Below are positions 1 through 8,230 of a stretch of DNA of 12,483 nucleotides, piece after piece. The notes beneath the pieces were generated by a model, which was given only the letters and a program-made list of their open reading frames with translations, ran no database searches and was not told where the DNA came from. The stretch lies in assembly GCA_012719015.1 (NCBI GenBank), contig JAAYBE010000049.1, positions 1 through 12,483 of the forward strand. Reading direction: 5' to 3'. This DNA comes from Actinomycetota bacterium. Its GTDB lineage: Bacteria; Actinomycetota; Thermoleophilia; UBA2241. The stretch's first letter is position 1; each line of letters opens with the position of its first letter. Position numbers and translations under genes: made by a program.

Positions 1-375
1 CGTCAGGAGAGCTGGCTGCCGGCGGTGGACGTCTTCGACAAGAAGGACGCCGTCGTGCTCAAGGCCGAGCTCGCCGGCATGGACCCGGACGACATCGAGA
101 TCGAGGTCGAGGACAACGTGCTCACCATCAAGGGCGAGCGCAAGTTCGAGGAGAAGGTCGAGGACGAGCGGTACTACCGCGTGGAGCGCCGCTTCGGGAG
201 CTTCCAGCGTGCCCTCGCCCTTCCACAGGGCGTGAAGGCCGACGAGATCCAGGCCGGCTACGAGGACGGCATCCTCACCGTGACCGTACCCAAGGTCGAG
301 GAGGAGAAGCCGAAGCGTATCGAGGTCAAGGCCAAGAAGACGGTGGAGACCACGGCGGCAGGCTCCGAGGACTGA
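1..375 (+). CDS. Hsp20 family small heat-shock protein (5' truncated by window edge)
   Basis: This is an ATP-independent holdase that binds unfolding proteins in the cytoplasm and passes them to the DnaK and Clp machinery. The reading frame is already open at base 1, and the residues before the first possible internal start (RQESWLPAVDVF) match the usual lead-in to an alpha-crystallin domain, so the true start lies upstream. About 124 residues are visible. They include the conserved strand around 'ELAGMDPDDIEIEV', the 'LTIKGERK' strand, the RRFGSFQRALALP segment and the family-defining 'YEDGILTVTVPK' near the end of the domain. The C-terminal tail is charged and contains an I-x-V (RIEVK) that resembles the IXI oligomerisation motif. 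The gene is followed by a strong hairpin and then grpE, so it belongs to the heat-shock locus. Family assignment is firm; the exact paralogue is unknown. Confidence 0.93.
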   Translation, partial: RQESWLPAVDVFDKKDAVVLKAELAGMDPDDIEIEVEDNVLTIKGERKFEEKVEDERYYRVERRFGSFQRALALPQGVKADEIQAGYEDGILTVTVPKVEEEKPKRIEVKAKKTVETTAAGSED

Positions 376-392
376 GCGCCGGTCGCCGGGGT

Positions 393-429
393 CCGGCGGG
401 GCGGGGGCGCAGCGCCGCCGCCCCGCCGG
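393..429 (+). terminator. Strong GC hairpin after hsp20
   Basis: An 11-bp perfect inverted repeat (CCGGCGGGGCG at 393-403 and its complement at 419-429) encloses a 15-nt loop, which itself contains GGCGC-A-GCGCC. It lies 17 bases after the hsp20 stop codon. No T-run follows, so it is not a classical intrinsic terminator. In high-GC actinobacteria such U-less hairpins can act as terminators or as mRNA processing and stabilising elements. The structure is seen directly; the role is inferred. Confidence 0.55.
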
Positions 430-432
430 CGC

Positions 433-470
433 CCTCCGGCGGAGGCCGACGGGGCGTCCGGAGGACGCCC
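433..470 (+). repeat. Two further hairpins in the hsp20-grpE spacer
   Basis: CCTCC-GGC-GGAGG (433-445) and GGGCGTCC-GGA-GGACGCCC (452-470, a perfect 8-bp stem with a 3-nt loop) follow the hairpin at 393-429. The 121-bp spacer therefore holds three stem-loops in a row before grpE. The second ends 26 bases before the grpE ATG. They could slow or terminate read-through from hsp20, or protect the 5' end of a processed grpE-dnaJ mRNA. I see no convincing promoter or HAIR-type HspR operator in this spacer. Confidence 0.5.
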
Positions 471-496
471 GACGAGACCGACACAGAGAAACGGAC

Positions 497-1087
497 ATGA
501 CGGACAGGAAGCACTCGAGACAGGAACGCAAGCGCGCGTCGGCCGACGAGGCCGCCGCGGCGGCGGCCGCGCAGGCCGCCGAGGCGTCGGCCGAGGCCGA
601 GGCGGCACAGGTCGCCGACGGCGAGGCCCAGGCGGACGCCGACGACCTCGCCGCGGTCACGCGCGAACGTGACGACTACCTCGATCATCTGCGCCGGCTC
701 AAGGCGGAGTGGGACAACTACCGCAAGCGCGTGCGGCGGGACAACGAAGAGCTGCGTCTGCGCGCCGCGGAGACGGTGGTCGAGTCCTTGCTGCCGGTCA
801 TGGACAACCTGGACCGCGCGCTCGACGCCGCCGACGGGCATGAGGAGAGCCAGTTCCTGGCCGGCATCGCCTTGGTGGCCGACCAGCTCCACGGCACCCT
901 CGCCGGGCACGGCCTGGAGGAGATCGAGGTCCAGCCCGGCACGACATTCGACCCCGAGTACCACGAGGCCATCATGGCGCAGCCGTCGGACGAGCACGAC
1001 GAAGGAGTGGTGACGCAGGTGCTCGAGCGGGGCTACCTGCTGCACGGCAAGCTGCTGCGGCCGGCCAAGGTCATCGTGGCCGGCTGA
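497..1087 (+). CDS. grpE: GrpE, nucleotide exchange factor for DnaK
   Basis: GrpE dimers open the nucleotide cleft of DnaK, release ADP and so reset the Hsp70 cycle in the cytoplasm. The 196-residue protein has the usual layout. A low-complexity Ala/Glu-rich N-terminus (residues about 12-50) leads into the long coiled-coil helix (about 50-95, with 'LKAEWDNYRKR'). A helical segment with 'LLPVMDNLDRAL' (98-109) follows, and then the beta domain with the signature 'FDPEYHEAI' (151-159) and 'GYLLHGKLLRPAKVIV' (179-194). The length is typical for actinobacterial GrpE. The ATG at 497 is the first good start after the spacer; its ribosome binding site is weak (AGAGAAACGG). dnaJ begins 10 bases after its stop, so the two are surely co-transcribed. 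Confidence 0.97.
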   Translation: MTDRKHSRQERKRASADEAAAAAAAQAAEASAEAEAAQVADGEAQADADDLAAVTRERDDYLDHLRRLKAEWDNYRKRVRRDNEELRLRAAETVVESLLPVMDNLDRALDAADGHEESQFLAGIALVADQLHGTLAGHGLEEIEVQPGTTFDPEYHEAIMAQPSDEHDEGVVTQVLERGYLLHGKLLRPAKVIVAG

Positions 1088-1097
1088 ACGGGCGGAG

Positions 1098-2237
1098 ATG
1101 GCTGACTACTATCAGACCCTGGGCGTCTCGAAGAACGCCTCCCAGGACGAGATCAAGAAGTCCTTCCGCAAGCTGGCGCGGCAGTATCACCCTGACAAGA
1201 ACCCGGGCGACAAGGCGGCGGAGGACAAGTTCAAGGAGGTCAACCAGGCCTACGAGACACTCTCCGACCCCGAGAAGCGCAAGCAGTACGACGAGCTGAG
1301 CCGGCTCGGCGCCTTCGGCGCGGGGCCGGGCGGCGGCTTCCGGCCGGGCGCCGGCGGCGCCCAGGGGTTCGACCCGCGCATCTTCCAGCAGTGGCAGTCG
1401 CAGGGCGGGGGTGCCCAGTTCGAGATGGGCGACCTCGGCGACCTCCTCGGCAACCTGTTCGGCGGGGCGGGACCCGGCCGCGGCCGCCGCCGGCAGTCGG
1501 AGCGGGGCGCCGACCTGCAGGCCGACGTCACCGTCTCGTTCGACGACGCGCTGCACGGCGTGACCGTGCGCGTGCCGGTGGAGAAGCAGGACACGTGCGT
1601 CACCTGCCACGGCAGCGGCGCCAAGCCGGGGACAACCCCCAAGGTGTGCCCCGAGTGCCAGGGGCGCGGCATGGTGGCCCGTAACCAGGGCCCGTTCGCG
1701 CTCAGCGAGCCCTGCCCCCGTTGTCACGGGCAGGGCACGATCATCGAGCAGCCCTGCGCGACCTGTCACGGCACGGGCGTGCAGACGAGGACGCGGCGCT
1801 ACAACGTCAAGATCCCGGCGGGGGTCAAGGACGGCAGCAGGATCCGCATCAAGGGCAAGGGCGAGGCCGGGCTCCGCGGAGGTCCTGCCGGCGATCTGTA
1901 CGTGCGCGTGCGCGTCGAGACCGACGAGCTGTTCGTGCGACGCGGCGACGACCTCGTCGTCGACGTCCCCGTGACGGTGGCGGAGGCCGCGCTCGGCGCG
2001 ACGGTCAAGGTCCCGACCCCGGGCGGCGGCCGCGTGTCGCTCAAGGTCCCGGCCGGCAGCCAGGACGGACGCTGTCTGCGTCTGCGCGGCAAGGGCATGC
2101 CCAAGCTCAAGGGCGGCCACGGCAACCTGTTGGTCAAGCTGCGGGTGACGATCCCGGCCAAACTGACCAGGGAGCAGAAGCAGCTGTTCGAGAAGCTGGC
2201 GGCGACGCTCCCCGACCCGCGCTCCACGACCGACTGA
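1098..2237 (+). CDS. dnaJ: DnaJ, Hsp40 co-chaperone
   Basis: DnaJ delivers unfolded clients to DnaK and stimulates its ATPase. This is a full-length class A (type I) protein of 379 residues. The J domain (about 1-68) has the catalytic HPD at 31-33. A Gly/Phe-rich linker follows (about 71-130, including 'DLGDLLGNLFGG'). The zinc domain has four CxxCxGxG repeats: CVTCHGSG (167), CPECQGRG (184), CPRCHGQG (206) and CATCHGTG (220). The two C-terminal beta domains with the 'GDLYV' strand (265-269) run to residue about 350. All eight zinc cysteines are present. The 10-base gap from grpE contains GGCGGAG directly before the ATG, so initiation probably also relies on translational coupling. The J domain, zinc centre and neighbours leave little doubt; a CbpA-type paralogue would lack the zinc repeats. 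Confidence 0.97.
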   Translation: MADYYQTLGVSKNASQDEIKKSFRKLARQYHPDKNPGDKAAEDKFKEVNQAYETLSDPEKRKQYDELSRLGAFGAGPGGGFRPGAGGAQGFDPRIFQQWQSQGGGAQFEMGDLGDLLGNLFGGAGPGRGRRRQSERGADLQADVTVSFDDALHGVTVRVPVEKQDTCVTCHGSGAKPGTTPKVCPECQGRGMVARNQGPFALSEPCPRCHGQGTIIEQPCATCHGTGVQTRTRRYNVKIPAGVKDGSRIRIKGKGEAGLRGGPAGDLYVRVRVETDELFVRRGDDLVVDVPVTVAEAALGATVKVPTPGGGRVSLKVPAGSQDGRCLRLRGKGMPKLKGGHGNLLVKLRVTIPAKLTREQKQLFEKLAATLPDPRSTTD

Positions 2238-2251
2238 ACGGCGGGGCTGAC

Positions 2252-2258
2252 GGCGGAG
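2252..2258 (+). promoter_or_regulatory. Ribosome binding site of hspR-like gene
   Basis: GGCGGAG lies seven bases before the ATG at 2266 and supports that start. Confidence 0.6.
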
Positions 2259-2265
2259 ACCGGAC

Positions 2266-2679
2266 ATGAGACAGGACAACGACAGCGACAGACCGCTCTT
2301 CATGATCTCCGTGGCGGCGGAGCTCGCCGGCATGCACCCGCAGACGTTGCGGTTGTACGAGCGGCGCGGGCTGGTGAGTCCGCAGCGGACGGCCGGCCGG
2401 ACGCGCCGCTACTCGGAGCGCGACGTGGAGCGGCTGCGGCGCATCCAGGAGCTCACCGAGCTGGGGCTCAATCTGGCCGGTGTGGAGCGGGTCCTCGCCA
2501 TGGAGCAGCAGCTCGAGGCGATGCGGGTCCAGATGGAGACGCTCCAGGAGCGCCTGGACGAGGCCGCCGAGGCCATGCGCCGGGAGGTCGAGCGCATCGA
2601 GCAGTCCCACCGCAGGGACCTGGTGCCGGTGAGCCGCGCCCAGGTCGTGCACATCGGCCGCCGCCGTCGCCACGCCTGA
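2266..2679 (+). CDS. hspR: HspR-like MerR-family heat-shock repressor
   Basis: HspR is the actinobacterial repressor of the dnaK operon and clpB, working with DnaK as co-repressor. The 137-residue protein opens with a MerR-type winged helix (about 11-80). The strand 'MISVAAELAGMHPQTLRLYERRGLVSP' region (13-39) and 'RTAGRTRRYSERDVERL' (41-57) are the hallmark HspR recognition helix and wing, followed by 'ELGLNLAGVERVL' (65-77). A coiled coil (about 80-115, rich in Glu/Arg/Met) should mediate dimerisation, and the tail is basic (GRRRRHA). The N-terminus has no cysteine pattern for metal or redox sensing, unlike many MerR proteins. The place directly after dnaJ, 28 bases downstream, matches the dnaK-grpE-dnaJ-hspR order known from Streptomyces and Mycobacterium. 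I did not find a CTTGAGT-N7-ACTCAAG operator in the visible gaps, so its target may lie upstream of the window. Confidence 0.92.
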   Translation: MRQDNDSDRPLFMISVAAELAGMHPQTLRLYERRGLVSPQRTAGRTRRYSERDVERLRRIQELTELGLNLAGVERVLAMEQQLEAMRVQMETLQERLDEAAEAMRREVERIEQSHRRDLVPVSRAQVVHIGRRRRHA

Positions 2680-2730
2680 GCCGGTCGACCGCGGCCGTGC
2701 GGGCGCGGCGCAGCGGGTCTTGGCCTGCCT

Positions 2731-2740
2731 CCGCCGGCGG
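2731..2740. repeat. 10-bp palindrome upstream of clp
   Basis: CCGCCGGCGG is a perfect palindrome in the 115-bp hspR-clp gap. In DNA this rich in G and C such a short palindrome may be chance. Confidence 0.25.
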
Positions 2741-2756
2741 TACGAGGAGAAGACGC

Positions 2757-2774
2757 GACGTCCGCACGGACGTC
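2757..2774. promoter_or_regulatory. Candidate operator: 8-2-8 inverted repeat upstream of clp
   Basis: GACGTCCG-CA-CGGACGTC is a perfect 8-bp inverted repeat with a 2-bp spacer, 20 bases before the first clp ATG. A 2-base loop is poor for an RNA hairpin, but the symmetry suits a dimeric DNA-binding protein. It does not match the HAIR consensus of known HspR proteins. It could be a diverged HspR site or the target of another regulator. The symmetry is seen directly; operator function is inferred. Confidence 0.4.
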
Positions 2775-2794
2775 CGGAGTGAGCGAGGGACCTT

Positions 2795-5197
<2,403 letters not shown>

Positions 5198-5208
5198 CGC
5201 CGGCCAGA

Positions 5209-5214
5209 TAAAGT
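5209..5214 (+). promoter_or_regulatory. Possible -10 box of a leaderless promoter
   Basis: TAAAGT fits the TANNNT -10 pattern and ends six bases before the ATG at 5221. Transcription would start at or next to the start codon, giving a leaderless mRNA. This fits the absence of a ribosome binding site there. No clear -35 hexamer is visible. The same six-base spacing occurs at surE (9246-9251). Confidence 0.45.
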
Positions 5215-5220
5215 GGTGCG

Positions 5221-5481
5221 ATGGCGAGGCGCGGACCGATCCTCGGAGGAGTCGTCGCCGCGGCGCTGGGCGTGGTGCTGGCGCCGCGACGCGGCGAGTC
5301 ACGCCGCGAGGCGGTCGAGCGCCTGCGCCTCGCCGTGCGTTCCGGCCGGGGCGCCGTCGGCGCCTTCGCCGGCACGCCGTGCGCGGTGAGGGACCAGCCC
5401 GCGCCGCATGCGCAGGGTGCCCTGGGGACCGACCGGCGCCCGGCCGCAGTCACGACACGAGGAGGAGACGATGACGGATGA
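5221..5481 (+). CDS. Small YtxH-like membrane protein
   Basis: This 86-residue frame begins with two arginines and a single membrane-spanning stretch (residues 6-22, 'PILGGVVAAALGVVLAP'). 'LAPRRGESRREAVERLR' follows at 20-36. A Gly/Ala transmembrane helix ending in 'LAP..G...R' before a charged helix is the pattern of the YtxH family, whose members are small membrane-anchored proteins, some stress-induced. The function here is unknown. From residue about 50 onward the sequence becomes Pro/Ala/Gly-rich and no longer looks like the usual amphipathic YtxH coil, so the 3' half may be degraded or frameshifted. The frame overlaps the start of the next gene by 11 bases. The ATG follows a plausible leaderless promoter. 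Being a real gene is likely; family assignment is moderate. Confidence 0.55.
   Translation: MARRGPILGGVVAAALGVVLAPRRGESRREAVERLRLAVRSGRGAVGAFAGTPCAVRDQPAPHAQGALGTDRRPAAVTTRGGDDDG
5461..5466 (+). promoter_or_regulatory. Strong ribosome binding site deciding the 5471 start
   Basis: GGAGGA lies four bases upstream of the ATG at 5471 (about six measured from the GGAGG core). It favours this start over an in-frame ATG at 5408, which has no such site. Confidence 0.7.
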
Positions 5482-5791
5482 CGCCCGTGCCGGCTTCGAG
5501 GCCCTCGGCCCGGACCCCGGGTTCAAGGAGCTCGAGGTGGTCGCCTACATCGGGGAGTTCCGGATCGTCGGCAACGCGCATTTCGGCGTGGGCCAGCGGG
5601 CGAGCTCCCGGCGGCCCTCGGACTACATCCGCGCCTTCAGCGACAGCCGGCTGACCCTGTCGAAGGTCCGCATCTACAACAAGGGCAGCCAGGACCTGCT
5701 CGAAGCGGCTCCGTTCATCATCCTCAACCTGGACAAGGTCGACTTCCTGTACGCGCGCGACGAGCAGGAACCCGGCGCCGAGCCCGCCTGA
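5471..5791 (+). CDS. Conserved-looking small protein of unknown function
   Basis: I do not recognise this 106-residue protein with certainty. It is probably cytoplasmic, with no signal peptide or membrane segment. The predicted pattern is mostly beta strands: 'ELEVVAYIGEFRIVGNAHF' (20-38), a loop 'GQRASSRRPSDYIRAF' (41-56) and hydrophobic strands around 'LTLSKVRIYN' and 'FIILNLDKVDFLYARDE'. A short strand pair, an 'R.SDY/F' helix and a second strand pair recall small beta-fold domains such as DUF6812, but this is resemblance from memory only. The sequence looks well constrained and the ribosome binding site is strong, so it should be expressed. It sits four bases before the metallo-hydrolase gene, which suggests one transcript and perhaps a linked role. 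Confidence 0.8.
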   Translation: MTDDARAGFEALGPDPGFKELEVVAYIGEFRIVGNAHFGVGQRASSRRPSDYIRAFSDSRLTLSKVRIYNKGSQDLLEAAPFIILNLDKVDFLYARDEQEPGAEPA

Positions 5792-5795
5792 GCCT

Positions 5796-6488
5796 GTGGC
5801 GGCCTGGGAGCTCGACATCCTCATCCCGACGGCGCGCTTCGTGTTCAGCGTGGAGGGCGGGGCCGTCGACGTGCTGCCCGAGCACAGGTCGCCGGAGGCG
5901 TTCGTCGCCTACCGCCGGCTCCGCGACCGGCGTCCCGTGGTCGGGATGACCACGTTCCCCAACACCGTGCTGCTGCGCGGCCCGCTGACGGTCGTCGTGG
6001 ATCCGGGGCTGCCGCTGCAGAACGACCCCGTGCTCCGCGCCCTCGAGGCGTGCGGCATCCCGGCCGCCGGGGTGGACCTCGTCGTCCTCACCCACGCCCA
6101 CCTCGACCACGTCGGCGGCTGTGCCGCGCTCCCGGCGCCCGTCGCGGTCCACGCCCGCGAGACGGCGGCGCCGTACTGGCGCCTCGCCGAGGGCGTGCTC
6201 GCATCGCGTCCGCTGGAGCGCCTGGACGGGACCGCCGGCGTGATCGCGCCGGGCCTCGAGTGGGTGCTCACGCCGGGACACTGCGAGGGGCACATCAGCC
6301 TCGCCTGTGAGACGCAGCATGGGGTCACCGTGCTGTGCGGCGACACCATCGGTCCGGGAAGGGCGGAGTTCGACGCCATGACCGCTGCGGGCCCGGGCGC
6401 CGGGGAGATGCTGGCCTCATGGCGGCGCATCCGCGACTGGGCGCCCGATACGATCGTCGCCGGCCACCTGCCCCCGTTCGCGCCGTGA
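5796..6488 (+). CDS. Metallo-beta-lactamase-fold hydrolase
   Basis: This is a 230-residue cytoplasmic enzyme of the metallo-beta-lactamase superfamily, which hydrolyses thioesters, lactones, phosphodiesters or similar bonds with a one- or two-metal centre. The defining motif 'THAHLDHVGG' is at 99-108 (HxHxDH at 100-105). The later metal ligands fit His162 ('TPGHCEGHISL'), Asp183 ('CGDTIGPG') and His224 ('VAGHLPPF'). All expected ligands are therefore present. The long N-terminal part before the motif (with 'TTFPNTVLLRGPLTVVVDPG' at 52-71) is the usual beta-sheet entry of the fold. The substrate cannot be told; the overall form resembles N-acyl-homoserine-lactonase or glyoxalase-II-like members, but nothing specific marks either. 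The GTG start has no clear ribosome binding site and lies four bases after the previous stop, so translation is probably coupled. Confidence 0.9.
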   Translation: MAAWELDILIPTARFVFSVEGGAVDVLPEHRSPEAFVAYRRLRDRRPVVGMTTFPNTVLLRGPLTVVVDPGLPLQNDPVLRALEACGIPAAGVDLVVLTHAHLDHVGGCAALPAPVAVHARETAAPYWRLAEGVLASRPLERLDGTAGVIAPGLEWVLTPGHCEGHISLACETQHGVTVLCGDTIGPGRAEFDAMTAAGPGAGEMLASWRRIRDWAPDTIVAGHLPPFAP

Positions 6489-6522
6489 TCCGGCCACGCG
6501 GCCCGGCGCCGCCGGCCTGTGC

Positions 6523-6528
6523 TACACT
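6523..6528 (+). promoter_or_regulatory. Possible -10 box upstream of the zinc-ribbon gene
   Basis: TACACT fits TANNNT. Initiation about seven bases downstream would give a leader of roughly 25 bases before the GTG at 6561. This also argues against the upstream in-frame GTG at 6519, which would precede the promoter. No -35 element is obvious. Confidence 0.4.
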
Positions 6529-6560
6529 CAGGCCCCTGTGACGTGCCTGGGGGCTTCTGC

Positions 6561-6881
6561 GTGCCGATCTACGAATACCGATGTGACGAGTGCGGGGCCT
6601 TGTACGAGGTCTTCCAGAAGATGAGCGACGATCCGCTCACGGAGTGCGAGGCGTGCGGCGGCGCCGTGCGCAAGGTCCTGCATCCGGTCGCCATCCACTT
6701 CAAGGGCTCCGGCTTCTACACCACCGACTACGGCAAGGGTTCCGGCCGCCGCACGGGCAAGGACGCCGGGTCCCGGGACGGTGCGGCGTCCTCCGTCAAG
6801 GGCTCGTCGAGCGACGGCGAGTCCGACGCCGGCAGGTCCTCCACCAGCGGAGACGGGCCCAAAGAGAAGAAGACGACCTGA
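6561..6881 (+). CDS. FmdB-type zinc-ribbon protein
   Basis: The protein has 106 residues and starts MPIYEYRCDECG, the standard opening of the FmdB putative regulatory family. Two CxxC pairs, Cys8/Cys11 and Cys32/Cys35 ('CEACGG'), should bind one zinc ion. 'HFKGSGFYTTDYGKGS' then follows, another family hallmark. The tail from about residue 63 is a low-complexity Ser/Gly/Asp/Lys stretch that is probably disordered; tails of this kind are common in the family. The role is unclear; FmdB in Methylophilus was proposed to regulate formamide and urea transport genes, but most bacterial members are uncharacterised. GTG 6561 is chosen because it reproduces the family N-terminus and has GGGGG (6549-6553) seven bases upstream. 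Confidence 0.9.
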   Translation: MPIYEYRCDECGALYEVFQKMSDDPLTECEACGGAVRKVLHPVAIHFKGSGFYTTDYGKGSGRRTGKDAGSRDGAASSVKGSSSDGESDAGRSSTSGDGPKEKKTT

Positions 6882-6887
6882 CCCCCC

Positions 6888-6895
6888 GGGGGTGA
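6888..6895 (+). promoter_or_regulatory. Ribosome binding site deciding the 6901 start
   Basis: GGGGGTGA differs by one base from GGAGGTGA and lies five bases before the GTG at 6901. An in-frame GTG at 6892 would fall inside it, so 6901 is the better start. Confidence 0.55.
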
Positions 6896-6900
6896 GCCGC

Positions 6901-8208
6901 GTGGAGCGTCCGACCGACGAGGCGTTGCGCAAGGCGCAGACGACCCTGCGCGGTCTGGTGAGCGACGGTCCCACCCGGCTGCCGTCCCTCAACCAGGTCG
7001 CCGACTCCATCCGTCTCGAGCTCGAAGACAGGGGCAGCGTCGCGATCCTGTACGTGAGCCTCGGCCACTACGGCCGTCTCGAGCCCGTGTTCGGCTGGCG
7101 TATCGTCGCCGAGATCCTCGACGCCGTGGCCGCCAACCTCGAGGGCATGGTCGGCAACGCATTGCGGCGCCTCGACGTGATCAGCGACTTCACGCTCACC
7201 GACGACGCCTTCATCGTGCTGCTCTCGCCGCCGCGCTCCGCCACGGTGATCGCCGACGACGATCTGGTGGCCGTGACGCGCCGGGTCTACGAGCGTCTGC
7301 AGTCGATGCTGCTCAACGACCTCGCGCCGGGAGTGTACGACCGGGTGCATCCGTCGGTCGGCTCGGCGGTGCTGGTCGCCGACGACACGCTCACGTTCGA
7401 GCAGAACCTGCAGCGCGGGCTGGCGCTCGCCATGCAGGCGGCCGACGAGCAGGCGGCCGTTTACGACCGCGATCTCGAGGGCATCCTGGCCGACTGCATC
7501 GCCCGCGGCGACCTCGAGCCGCTCTTCGAGCCGGTGGTCGACCCCGGCGCGCGCGAGGTGATCGGGTATCGCAGCACCGTCCGCGGGCCCTTCTACTCCC
7601 CGCTCCGGCTGCCCGACGTGCTGCTCGACGTCGCGCGGCGCTCCCAGGTGCTGGCCTCCTACGGCGTCGCCGCCCGTGAGGCCACCGTGAGCGCCGCGGT
7701 CGGTCTGCGGCCTGACGACCTGCTCTTCCTCGGCTGCGCCGCCAACGAGCTGCCCAACGCCGCGGTCGTCGCCTTGAGCGAGTTCTACTCGCTCAACCAG
7801 ACGCTCGTCCCCCAGCACGTGGTGTTCGAGATCGACGCCGACGACCTGGGCGCCAACACGGCCTCCACCCTGCGCACGATCGAGGACGTCCACGGGCTGG
7901 GCTTCCAGCTCTGTGTCAGCGGCCTCGGCGCCCAGTTCACCGTGCTCGAACTCATCGCCGAGGCGCACCCGGAGTATCTGTGCCTCGACCCCGTGCTCGT
8001 GGCCGCGCTCGGCGACGACGTCACCCCCGTCGAGGTGGTGCAGTTGCTGGTGCGGTTCGCCGCCCGCGTGGGGGCCCAGCTCATCGCCACCGGCGTGCGG
8101 GACGAGGAGCAGCAGCGTGTGCTGGCCCGCAACGGGGTCGAGCTCTTCTGCGGCGAGGTGTTCGCGCGCCCTGACACGCGGCTGCAGCAGGTGAGCTTCC
8201 CCGAGTGA
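6901..8208 (+). CDS. Degenerate tandem GGDEF-EAL protein, probably catalytically dead
   Basis: This 435-residue soluble protein looks like a c-di-GMP turnover protein that has lost its active sites. Residues about 48-190 follow the GGDEF fold ('VAILYVSLGHYGRL', then 'FTLTDDAFIVLLS' at 97-109), but the signature GGDEF reads TDDAF. Residues about 200-425 follow the EAL fold: 'LEPLFEPVVDPGAREVIGYRSTVRG' aligns with the YQPIVD...GYEALVRG region, with EAL replaced by RST (224-226). The DDFG motif reads SGLG (340-343), the KID lysine position is Cys361, and AEGVE reads ATGVR (396-400). 'VFEIDADD' keeps one acidic residue (Glu310). There are no membrane segments. It may bind c-di-GMP or a partner protein rather than make or break the nucleotide. 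It starts 19 bases after the zinc-ribbon gene and is convergent with an intact diguanylate cyclase. Fold assignment is from pattern only. Confidence 0.8.
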   Translation: MERPTDEALRKAQTTLRGLVSDGPTRLPSLNQVADSIRLELEDRGSVAILYVSLGHYGRLEPVFGWRIVAEILDAVAANLEGMVGNALRRLDVISDFTLTDDAFIVLLSPPRSATVIADDDLVAVTRRVYERLQSMLLNDLAPGVYDRVHPSVGSAVLVADDTLTFEQNLQRGLALAMQAADEQAAVYDRDLEGILADCIARGDLEPLFEPVVDPGAREVIGYRSTVRGPFYSPLRLPDVLLDVARRSQVLASYGVAAREATVSAAVGLRPDDLLFLGCAANELPNAAVVALSEFYSLNQTLVPQHVVFEIDADDLGANTASTLRTIEDVHGLGFQLCVSGLGAQFTVLELIAEAHPEYLCLDPVLVAALGDDVTPVEVVQLLVRFAARVGAQLIATGVRDEEQQRVLARNGVELFCGEVFARPDTRLQQVSFPE

Positions 8209-8222
8209 GCGCCCGCGGGCGC
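8209..8222. terminator. Palindrome between convergent genes
   Basis: GCGCCCGCGGGCGC is a perfect 14-bp palindrome filling most of the 22-bp gap between two convergent stop codons. It can fold as a 5-bp stem with a CGCG loop in either transcript. It could serve as a bidirectional terminator, although no T-run follows on either strand. Confidence 0.4.
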
Positions 8223-8230
8223 GCGGGGCC

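Noticed and set aside
1071..2333. Minus-strand open frame of 420 codons opposite dnaJ
   Set aside because: It is the complement of a full-length DnaJ with all four zinc repeats, and its own product is low-complexity.
5408..5470. Upstream in-frame start (ATG 5408) for the small unknown protein
   Set aside because: The added 21 residues look non-coding and the start has no ribosome binding site, whereas GGAGGA sits just before ATG 5471.
7774..7780. CTTGAGC, close to half of an HspR box
   Set aside because: It lies deep inside the coding part of the GGDEF-EAL-like gene and has no matching second half at the right spacing.
6796..7968. Minus-strand open frame of 390 codons opposite the GGDEF-EAL-like gene
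   Set aside because: The plus-strand frame shows a domain pattern and a ribosome binding site; the minus frame shows neither.
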